Origin: Takakia lepidozioides
Lineage: Eukaryota; Streptophyta; Takakiopsida; Takakiales; Takakiaceae
Length of the DNA stretch: 64,000 nt
Assembly: GCA_030704615.1 (NCBI GenBank)
Contig: CM060732.1
Location: 40,529,053-40,593,052 of the forward strand
Direction: 5' to 3'
The notes under the pieces were generated by a model, which saw only the letters and a program-made list of their open reading frames with translations, had not been told where the DNA came from and ran no database searches. Each line of letters begins with the position of its first letter. Position 1 is the first letter of the stretch. Shown piece after piece: positions 48,187-58,541 of the stretch. A program made the translations under genes and the position numbers.

Positions 48187-49017
48187 GGAGGTTTGAGGAA
48201 CTATGTGACTTTAAGGGTCTGCAAGGCCTGTCCAGAATTGTACATACATTCTTTTATCAACCAAGTACCTATATCAAGGTTCTCTCCAGTCTTAGTGTTG
48301 AGCCAAAGGGGCCTCAACATTTTGTAGCTGTTCCACTGGTGAATAAGCCATGAAATCTTGGCCCTATACATAGCGAGCTAGTAGCTCTGCTTGCGACCTT
48401 AACTGTTTGACCAGAGTCACTGGTTTACGAAGCTTTTGAAGCAATAAAATGATGATGTGCTATCATGTTGTGGCACTGGGTGTTCAGTGGAGAAACATGC
48501 AGTATATTATTACTTGTGTCATTTTGCGAAAAAGTTGCCGTGGAAGAAAACAATTGATGATTGTGATTCGTAACATAGATCATGTTTCAATGTACAAGGT
48601 TTACATGATTGCACAGCCAACATGAAGTGCACCCGGCAAACTATTAGCATGTGAAAGCACCACTCCAGAAGAGTAGTTTTATTGTAAGAAGAGGTCACTA
48701 AAACTGCCCTCCCAGAGTTTGGAGGTGGCCACACAAATCTGCAGTGTCCCACCTGACCTTTACATGAAATGATAAAGGTGGTTTTACAGTGTCATTAGCG
48801 ATATCAAAGTCACCAGACTCCGGGTGTGCATGATGTTTCCTATATTCATTTAACGATCTGCTCAATATTTGATTCAGTTTGATTGCTGCACAAAAAATAC
48901 ATAAGCTTTTCCACAAACATTGTAAACTACATTAAACATCAATTAGGAGTGCTCCATATAGCAGCTTTGCTACCAGACCCAGCACAGTACCCCACATTAG
49001 CCCACGGAAGCTCTAAG
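48187..49017. other. Intergenic between PME-D and the BRCT gene (convergent 3' ends)
   Basis: Holds the 3' untranslated regions of two converging genes. The aataaaa at about 48445 is a plausible poly-A signal for PME-D. No other gene is seen. Confidence 0.4.
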
Positions 49018-52000
49018 CTATAGTGACTCTGTAAACTGGGATGCATTCAAATCAAAATCCTGCTTCATTATTGAGGACAGAAACCATTCAGCGTTGAAAG
49101 TTCGAAGACCTGCTTTTGCAGCCACTATTGCTTCCTCCATATCCTCTTCACAGGCGACTACAAACCCATTTGTGGCAGCAGCCAATGAGAGTACTTCATC
49201 AAGGCTTGAGAAAACCTGCGATACTCAAATGCTTGTTTTGTCAACTTCAGACACTGAGCAAGTTACATATACAATGTGAACTGGTGCTGGCTGAATGATT
49301 CTAGGGTGTATAAATTACCTTTCTGGACCACTTTTTTGTATCCACCCACTTGTGCATTACCCAAGCTTGGAAGGTTTACCACATTCACAACCAGCTGAAA
49401 TACTACATTGCTCAGCAATACTGAAGATTCTAACTTATGCAATATTTGTGATTTTCTCTTATCCTCTTTGCCTCTCCATTCCAGCCCCTCAGAATTTTCT
49501 TACCTTGGCACCAGCAGACTGAGCCAGCTGGCATATGATGTTGAGTGATGGCTGGACATTTGGTGTTGGATACACATAGAAGCCTTGCAATAGACCATGT
49601 GGTTTTTGTCTTGCTTTCTGTACTGCATTGGCAACTGTGATTTTGTACTTTGACTCAAACTGTTTGTCCTTAAGCACAAAGGGCTTCTCATCTGCAAACA
49701 AAAAGTCGCAACAAATACGTTATATATACTCGGAAACTGTTTAATCCCCAAAAGATGTTAGCCTGAAGAGTTTTTGTAAAAATCCTCCCTTCAGATGAAG
49801 TCTTGCACCTGAAAAAGAGTGGCCATAGCACAAGTACTATTTATTGTTAATGGTAGAGTGATCTTACCGACAAAATGATTTTGTTTGCTGCTTGCCTTCA
49901 ACCAATCTGGGGACACAACCCAGGACCTGCAAACACAAACACGATATTCATAGTGAGAGCAGTGTAAAAGAGGGAAAAAACCCAGTTAGAGATATCTATC
50001 AGAGTGAAAAGGTGAGACTCCTTACCCAGAGCAAAGAGCAGTGCAGAAATTGAGAGTCGTGCGGACTTCTCCTGTAATCACATGTGTGCACTGGCAGCCT
50101 TCACTTGTAACCCTCCCGCCTAGCTTCTCTACAAACTGCGGTCAAGCATTAGTAGGGCAGGGAGAGAAAGAACGAATGAAAGAAACTGTTTAACGTCGGA
50201 AGCTGAAAGAGCTTGTGACAAAAGAAGCATGATACAAGAAAGAGGTGGGGCCCTCAACAAGCAGACCAAAAACCATTCAACATCAAGAGATTCTCCAAGG
50301 TGGAGAAGCTCATGTTGATATGCTGCAGAGAGAGGAGATGCTTTGTACATCCGCAGGAGAAGGAGAGGGCCTATGGACGCCCACAGATGGCAGTAATACA
50401 ACAGAAGCCCAAGAACATATCACTTCCTCCAGGGCTCAAAGACATTGATTGTCATGGCGGCTCCAGTACTCCGATCGATGTTCATAGAAACAAGTCTTAC
50501 TCCTTGAAGTTGGGTAAGATTGTCAGCTTTGAACTTTTCAGTTCAGAAGAGCTGCAACTCATGAAAAACACCATAACAAATCTCATGGATGAGGCAATAA
50601 TGGTGCTTTCACATGGTTAATAGACCTTAAAGACTACGAAAAAAGAAGACATACCTCAGTTAGTTGCACCCGCCGAGTTTCATTTGCCATGTTCATAAAC
50701 ATAATGACATGCCTTGGGGACTCCCTGGGTGCAGCATTGTCCAAAGAATCATCTCGTGCACCTGTGGGTGCTTGGGCGGGTTCTCCAGTAGACTCCTGTG
50801 TATTTAGTTCTAACGTAGCATCTCCATATCTATTGCTTTCCAATTTATTGGCAGTTCCAGTCATCCCTTCGGTGGCAGATTGGTGCACACCCACTGTTCG
50901 GTGATTTTCTTTGTCCATAGTAGACAGAGACCCCTCTATCTGGGAGTGGAGTCCATCTTCCATGGTTTTCGACACTAACTTGCAGCATCCTGGATCATAG
51001 CCCCTCCTGCATCTGGTAGATCTCCTACCCACCACTTTGACTGGGGATATACTGCGCTTGTTAGCGGCCCTAATCATTGCACCACGGGCCGCTCTCTCAG
51101 CGTCCAAAACCTCTCGGATGGTTGGCTCTTTATTGCCCATCCTGGTGGGGTAGCCTGCATCAGTGATTCATATAATCCAGGATCCTTTTGTTAGCACAGC
51201 AAGGTACAACACGTCCATAGTCAATCTGGTTCAAAGCTTTGGCCCCCAAAATTTACGAAAATAAACGTAAACGTGGACAAACGGTCTTGCCCATACCTTT
51301 CTGCAGTTACAAGAAAAGAGGTGCCAAAAAATGGAATGAGGTTTCTTAAACGTTTTCCTTGGGAAGCATCATCAGAATACGGATTAGTACCAGTAAGGAT
51401 TGTATGCTTCTTACAGAGGACAAAGTGGACTTCATCCCTCGGTACAAGTAACAGAATCCAGAGTTCACAATTGTAATGGCGTGCTTACCCACAGAACCTC
51501 GAGTTTTTCCTGGAATTGTTGCTGCCACTTCGGATGCATTCACACGTGCCTTTGGGAGAGGTCTTTTCCTCAGAGGAGAAACAAGAGAGGTTGATAGACT
51601 GTTGTCAATGCCTTTCAGTGGCTCTTTGCAGGTAACACTGGGCAGCACCCCTGTCATCTTGAGGGGTGCAATTGTGGTGCCCAATGACCTGCTCCCACTC
51701 GAGAGCTTCTCTGGTGGAGGTACAATGGGCACACTTAGAGAGGATGATCTTGCACCTGGCAGAGGTGCTGGAGTTCCACCGAGGGCGTCTCTCTCGGCAT
51801 CCAAAACCTCTCTAATGGATGGCTCTCGATTTTCCTTTCTGGGGTCTGCATCAGGGGGTTCATTCAAGCCAGGATCCGTTAAGAGTTAGAACAGGAAGGT
51901 GACAAGCCTTATTGCATACAGGTGGAAGAAAAGACCTGGATTCTGACATTACTAACCCTCTAAAAACTTTTGTTATCAAAAACAGCAGGGGCACATGAGT

Positions 52001-55000
52001 GAGGTGGATAAGACAACCAATCAGAGCATGCTCTTAAAAATTGTTGCTTTGAATCGTATTCCTTAGGAGGACATTTGTGAAGACAAATCCTCAGCCTATC
52101 TAATTCTTCTAACAGAGGGCAAATTAGGGTGCTTACCCATAGAAACTTGGGATTTTCCTGGAACTGCTGTTGCTTTCACTTTGGAGGAAGGCTTCTTTCT
52201 CGTTGGAGTAAGAGCAGAGGTGGCTAGAGAATTGTCAACGCTTGGCTGCTTGCATGAAACACTGGAGAACAACCCTGACATGTTGAGTGGTGCCATTGTG
52301 TTGCCCAGCGCTCTGCCACCACTCGGGAGCTCCTCACTCGGAGTCACATCAAAAGTGAGTTTCGCATCCTCTGCTTTGGGAGTAGATATTGACAGACCTG
52401 GTGACGGCAATTTTGCACCTAATTGAGGTGCTGGGATTTTCTCACTTGGTACAATCCCATCTACTGGAGTGACAACACCTTTGGCTGGAGCTGGTTTGAC
52501 TGGTGCCAGCTCCACAGGTTTGTCATCACCTGAAAACTCAAGAAACCTTGGAGTGGTGACAGCAGGAGTGTTGCCACCTGGAATATCACTATCTGCAGGG
52601 GGCACACTACTATTTCTTCGTGCAGCAGCCTTCAATCGTACACCTGCCTTCACAGAGTCTTCATTTGATATAAAGGGAGAGGGGCCCCATGGATGACTGG
52701 CATTGGAATATGGAACCAAGCTACATAGGGTGATTGTTGGGGCAGTTCCACCTGACGATTTACTCCCCGTCACTGGAGTAACCAGAGTGCCTGCATGGGT
52801 CACCTCTGACGGAGCCCTCATCCCATCCCCACAAGCAGAGGCTGCCAGGGCTCGATCGGCAAGGCTTTCGTCACCGAGAATTATGTCAGTATGCATGGAA
52901 GTCACACTGGAAGTCAATGGTGCAAATGCCGTGCTGAAGTGACAGATCATGAGAGTAGCACTACCAGGAAGGCACATGGCCTTACGGATCTCAGCTTTAA
53001 TAGGCAGTTTGCGGGGCTTTCCCCGTCCATCCACCTCTGCTACTTTCAGGAAACCCTGCATCCATGACAAAATATTAAAATCATTCTGTTTGCATGTCAC
53101 TTATGTAACTCTTTGGGTTCGATGTCAGTGGGCTTTCAGTGGACATTGTTCCTCTCTTCTTTCTATAAAGCACCATTTCATTTCATTTCATTTCTTACTT
53201 TCTTCTCCCACACACATCTCAATTCTGTGTGGATTCTTGTTCTTTTACATTCAGCCCCTGTATGCTATAAAGTTTCTTCTATTCTTCTTTCTCCAGCACT
53301 TTTCAGGAAATTCAATGTGAACTTATTCAGAGTGGTCCATGAAGGCAATCCAGCTCGAAATAGCTTCATCAGAAAGATTGCTAATAACACAGAGGGAGAA
53401 GGAGAGTATTTGCTGGGAAAAAATAAAGCACCTGTCTGCTCCAGAAGGCTTCAGACTCCTGGTCACCCCAGCAAAATAAGGTCATCACACCTACATCCAT
53501 CAGTCTCTTTGCCAGTTCTTTGAATAGGCAAGCACCTAAACCCTGTCATCATGAGGCAGGAGATCTTGTCAGTGTAATTTCTGTAGAGTGAGCAACATGA
53601 CCAGCATGCTGTGTGTAAATCATATACTTTGACCTTAAAGATGATTGATTTGGGAAGCAAGTGTAAAGTTCCAGAGTCCATGATCATGCTACCTGGCGCT
53701 GATGGGTTCGGCAAACAGCAGCCAATGGGATTTCAGCAAATTGTGTATCTGGAGGAAGTATTTGATATGTGATTGCACCCACCACCTGCCAAATGATCAA
53801 CGGAGTTTGACTTCATCAAGAAAGAATTAAATAGTATTTGGAAGTCTACAATGAAAGGATTTACATGCTCCTTCCTCAATCGTCGTTCTTCTCTCTCAGA
53901 TCTGTTGTAGAATGTGATGATCGTGTTGACTAAGATGCTGCTACATAGTTAGCTACAAGTATATGAGCACCCATATAACAGTGAGATAAGAAAATTACTC
54001 ACCTCATCGTTGGTGGTAGTCGCCCCAGAACGTGTGACCAACAAGGTGCAGTACTTCCTGCCCACCTTCACTTATCAGTCATTGATGTTAGAGAAATCCC
54101 TCTCTTCCCTCTCTCCCACTCATTCCTCTTCTCTCGCCTTAATGCCTCCTCTGAGCTCTCTCTTGGCTTTCCTTGGAGGTTACTAAGTTCCTTCCATTTT
54201 ATTTTAAAGCACCATTTCATTTCATTTCATTTCCCTTTCTACTGGCCCAATCTTCATCCTCTTTCCTCCCATAGTGGAGGACTCAGTTTGACATCGAGGA
54301 GCTTAGGAAATCACAAAGCAGGCACTCACCCACTAGTGAGGCACCTTTCGAGGAAGTGAGACACTTTTCCAGTATTAGCTGCAAAGCTCATAGCTGGTAG
54401 TTCCTGGTGATACAGCTGCAGTACATCCTGATCCATTGCCAAAAGCAGGGCTGAAATTAATCCGAGAAAGATCTCACATCTTCACCAAAAGGAAATCCTT
54501 TGCATGCCATCAACAAAAATTCAGTCAATGGTTTTAGCAGCTGGGTGAGTGCTGTTGCTCATAGAAGATAGTCCTTAAAGTTTTGGATTCTGTTGATTAT
54601 TTCAAAGTGGTATCTTTTCTCTGTTGGATGGTAGGAGAAAACATGAGTTATGCATTTATATTAACGTCAGGCAAAGACCGAAGGAAGCTACGAGTCTCTA
54701 TATGGTGATGTACGCATTGACCATAGTCGCGCCTCTTTGCCACAAGGTCTGCTTGCTTCCTTTTCCATGCTAGCGTCTTCCCCACTAGAGGCTGTACTCA
54801 TAAGACATTGTTTGCCGTAGCCTTGTGGCCATTGACCCCGCGCCCAGTTTGAGAGGGAGCACATAGGGTCAGAAACTACCTTCGTCAGGGGCTCCGGTAG
54901 TATGACTTACATTGAAATATGCAAGCACTAGAGAGACAAAAGAGAGACCCAATGGTACCTGAAGAAGAAGCCGGCCAGGCTCAGATAAACTCTTGGGATT

Positions 55001-56580
55001 TAAGAGCACAAACGACAGTCCCCTTGGTAGAGTTGAACCTGTGAACTCATCAAATTTAGGCATCACATGCAAAGAATGCAGACAGGATCCAACTCATTGA
55101 AGCTCAAAAGTACAGAAAATCCAAAGTCGTTAGGGTAAAAATTGCAGGGGCAGATTGGATGAAATTGGGGAAGAGATGTTAATTTCTGACCTTGGTTGCA
55201 AGTTTCACAACGAATCAAGTGCTTGTCCAAAGCGTTGTCTTCCCTGTTTTCAACTGAAACACACAAAGCACAAGGCTGTTGATCCACAGTAAAGAAAAGA
55301 GACCTGCATTTTACATTGGTTCCATGCAATGTAAAGACGAGAAGTGCAGCTGTAGCGGACTCTCCGCTGAAACGTCTCTCTTCTCAGTCGGGCAACTTAC
55401 AAGAACCTAGGGATCACAAATTGGGACTAGGGTTATAGTTCCATGAAAGAGCATTGCCAAAAACAAAAGGAGACAGTGTAGGCCTTAGATATGCAATCAA
55501 TTTAAGTGAAACCTAGGAGTAGTTATAAAATGAAATGAAATGAAATGAAATTGTACTCTATAACGTCCCGCAGAAGCTCAAAGAGCTTATGGGACAAAAG
55601 GAAAACAAGAAACAAAGAGGGGGCCAGAAGTGGCCCAAAAGCAACTACTGCTCAATGGATTGCCTAAGGGTCGAAGCTTCATGCAGGAAGCTGCCAAGTA
55701 TTTCTTATCCTCATAGTGGAAGACAAGAAAGAATAATGAAAGAAAGAAAACTCACACCATCCACCAGATGATTACCAAAGAGAACCTGTTGATTAAAGAG
55801 AAAAACAGATGCAGAAGATGAACACAAGACAGAGCCCAGGAAATGTTGTGGAGGGGAAGCTTACCAGTAATTGTGATGGAGGCAGCATCTTGAACGTGTA
55901 AGCGCACACAGTCAATGCTGTGCTCATCCTCAACGTGGGTGGGAAATTCCACAGTGCAATTGCCTGCAATCATCAAATGATACATAAATACAACCAGTGT
56001 ATATAAAGACCCAACACATAATATTCAATGATGTGGGGGCACTAGAATGTACAATCCAGGGGATACACTAAATTCTGAGTTTAGTTAACTGCAATTCGAT
56101 CAAAGTGAATCGTTTGATTAGTGATTGACAAGTCTACTCAAACGTTTTTGCGATTCCTGGCACAATGTACGCCAAATGAATGTTCCGAGATGAAACGCCC
56201 CATGACGAAATCTAGACCGAAAGTACATTATTGGGTTCTAATACAACGACGGCATTAATGTTGCTACTGTATATGAAAGAAAATGGCAGGGAGGAAAGTG
56301 GTTTTCAACCAAACGGCCCCCCTAGAATGAGCTGCAGAATAAGAGAAACATGTTCCCTAACTACCATTTGACTTCTCCAAAGAGTTAAACCCCGGACAAG
56401 GGCATGGAGCAGAAAGCAATTCACGCCCAAAATCAAACTCAAACAGACTCACTCACATATCAGAAACATTGCAAGGATGCTTTCACTGTGTAAGGTGGGT
56501 TGCGTGAGAGAAAGCACACCTATTGAGCAGAAGTTGGACACCAACGTGAGAGCTTCCTTCCTCTTTCTGGGCGGCACCAT
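49018..56580 (-). CDS. Nuclear protein with C-terminal tandem BRCT domains (MDC1/PTIP-like)
   Basis: Likely a DNA-damage-response adaptor that binds phosphoproteins through paired BRCT domains. Minus-strand exons: 56520-56580, 55865-55963, 55191-55253, 54911-55038, 54003-54065 (weakest), 52137-53055, 51489-51845, 50655-51154, 50026-50135, 49868-49926, 49504-49691 and 49018-49215. All frames join, for 914 aa. The last five exons are the most secure. BRCT 1 starts HVIMFMNMANETRRVQLTE, continues KLGGRVTSEGCQCTHVITGE, and closes on SWVVSPDWLKAS. BRCT 2 carries GFYVYPTPNVQPS and ends AGLRTFNAEWFLSSIMKQD. The N-terminus PPRKRK looks like a nuclear signal. The middle is low-complexity Ser/Pro/Thr-rich, and two of its exons come from a tandem duplication (IREVLDAER occurs twice). 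Upstream exons 1-5 rest on splice signals and frame only. Confidence 0.72.
51141..52220 (-). repeat. Intron-spanning tandem duplication within the BRCT gene
   Basis: The end of exon 52137-53055 resembles the end of exon 51489-51845 (APLNMSG..NSLATSALTPTRKKP versus APLKMTG..NSLSTSLVSPLRKRP). The start of exon 51489-51845 resembles the start of exon 50655-51154 (NREPSIREVLDAER versus NKEPTIREVLDAER). The intron ends before both starts match too (gatcctgg..ctgatgcag). The unit is about 650-690 bp. Confidence 0.7.
53175..55555. repeat. Three (ATTTC)n/(GAAAT)n pentanucleotide tracts in the BRCT gene introns
   Basis: Tracts lie at about 53173-53192, 54213-54232 and 55531-55552. The first two share the flank aaagcaccatttc, which suggests one was copied from the other. 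Confidence 0.7.
54793..54857 (-). repeat. About 60-bp LINE-related module, copy 3
   Basis: The reverse complement matches 2881-2935 (tgtactcataagaca, ccttgtggccattgaccc). It lies in an intron of the BRCT gene and ends at nearly the same points as the copy at 10655-10717. Confidence 0.7.
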
Positions 56581-56691
56581 CGTGTAGCAGAAATCGCAGA
56601 TTATAGAAGCGACCCAGTGATGACAGGCCTCTGAATCGGTGACACAGATTGTAAGAATTAGGGAGGAAAGGCTGAACTCAAACGTTTGAAT

Positions 56692-56896
56692 TCAAACTTG
56701 GCGCTTTTGTTTGGCCCAAACGGAACGTTAACTAACGAACTCCTTAGTTGACGTTGTCGATACTTAGAAGAATCTCGAACTAGCTAACCGATGGATCAAA
56801 CTTTGCGCTTTTTGTTTGGCGCAAACGGAACGTTAACTAAATCATTAGTTGACGTTGTCGATACTTAGAAGAAATTCAAACTAGTTAACTGATGGA
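56692..56896. repeat. Tandem repeat, two copies of about 100 bp
   Basis: Copies at about 56692-56795 and 56796-56896 share caaacggaacgttaacta and agttgacgttgtcgatactt. They lie 110-315 bp upstream of the BRCT gene start codon, so they may be in its promoter. Confidence 0.85.
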
Positions 56897-58541
56897 TTCT
56901 CTGAGGAGGGCCCGTAACAACAGTTACCGAAGTTTCAGCCGAGTCACAGAGGAGCGGCTGCGATGGGGAAACAAGCAGGCCTCACACCCTTGCGAGTGAT
57001 GTCTATGGCGTCTCCCCAGCATCCCATGAGGTAGAAAAACTGTATAGACTCGTAACTCTTTGCAAAGGAATTGGGTCTCCGAACTGTGTGCGGCAGGATT
57101 CGTAACTTCCTTGACCCGTGAGAAAGGAAATTATACTCTGACTGGTCGAAGAAGTTCACTTTCTGATAGTACAGGAGGGTCTGCGATATTGTTTTCCTCC
57201 TCTCTCCTATCTGCTACGATTTCCAATTATTTATCTCTCCTCAGCTTAGTCCCGAATTGTCATCATCTCTTAAGGTGGTGCTGAGTTGGGGAAATAACCA
57301 CGTTCTCCCTCAGGTAATTGTGGAAGATCTTCCGTAAAGCCACGGAAAAGGTGCAAGCATTTTGAGGTAACGCCTGAAATAGAGGCACGGTTACCAGACG
57401 TGCTGTGGTCTCTGGAGTAGCGCAGGGGAAAATTCTCAGCCTTACTTAACCAAATACCAATTGATTGCTCTGTAAAATCTATGTAGGAGGAATCCTCGAT
57501 GATGTAGGTCCCGTGGAATATCGGCTCTTGCCGGGGTAGTACTGAGGTTTCTACCCACCAGCAAGTGGAAACTCGGACCAAAGAGAGAATGATAGAAAGG
57601 AATGAAGTCATACAACCACAGAAAGCCCAGAGAGCTTCTGGGAGATGTCATTACAACCAAAGACACCACTTGCAGATCAGGCCTGATTGGTGCTCCAAGA
57701 CAGAGCGCCCCATGAAATGCAGGTGCCCAGCATTTGTCAATAGGGACTAAGGCAATCGGAAGTGGCCAAACTTCTCATGTTCAAGCAGCTCTTCCACGCA
57801 GGTCAAGCAATGAGCAAAGACCGGCTCTGGCAGTAGTTCTTCTCATATCCAATACAGTGGTGTGACAAAAGGTGTGACAACAGGTCTGATAAGGTGGAGG
57901 TGGCGGAGTTTGTCAAAGGAAATCTTGGGACTGAAGCTGGCGTGATGATTATTTCTGGACTCCGTTGTGGCTCCAGTTGGTTAAATCACGCTTAGTATTG
58001 GAAACTAGTTTCTACTGTTGCTATAATAGATTGTTCCGTATTATTCAATTGGTGCTTGTAATTTGAAGTACATGTAGCTGTGGTTGAAGACTCAGCTGCT
58101 TGCAGGCTGACTGATGGTTTTAACAGAAAAGTTGATGACCTACAGACTTCAGACAGGTATGCCCAAAGGAGGCCCTTTGAACTGGGGGTTGGTAAAAACC
58201 CTCCTTGGTTAAAGCCATGACACAAGGTCGAGCACAATATGGTAATGGCTCTAGTGATGTTAATGATCGAGCGGCAGCCCGAGAATACAACAGGTATTGT
58301 CTTGAGGATGATTCCACTCATGCAGGCATAGGTGATTCAGCTCAAAGTAGATACTGCAGTAATTTTCAAGCCACGTTGTAGGTAGTAGTGAGCCCGTAGT
58401 CATGAAGGATCTTGCTTTAAGGTTTCTAGGAGCTGTCAGATAACTACATGGAATTGAGTGTAAAGTTTATCACTAAAAGTTCGGAGTCATGCAGGATGCA
58501 GGGTTTAAGCAGGCATATTTTTTGAATCTGGCACTTCCACC
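56897..58541. other. Intergenic between the BRCT and PPR genes (divergent)
   Basis: There is no gene I can support. A 113-aa minus-strand frame at 57270-57611 has no recognisable motif and overlaps other frames. The region must contain the PPR promoter and 5' leader. Confidence 0.35.

Noticed and set aside
49745-49810. Possible extra BRCT exon (GARLHLKGGFLQKLF after a good acceptor)
   Set aside because: Direct joining of 49868-49926 to 49504-49691 completes the codon (FVDEKPF) and fits the BRCT pattern; the extra piece has no matching donor in frame.
53870-53935. Possible exon with RSEREERRLRKEH on the minus strand
   Set aside because: Its phase does not connect with the neighbouring candidate exon at 54003-54065 without a stop; kept out of the gene model.
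57270-57611. 113-aa minus-strand frame between the BRCT and PPR genes
   Set aside because: No recognisable motif or splice context, and other frames overlap it.
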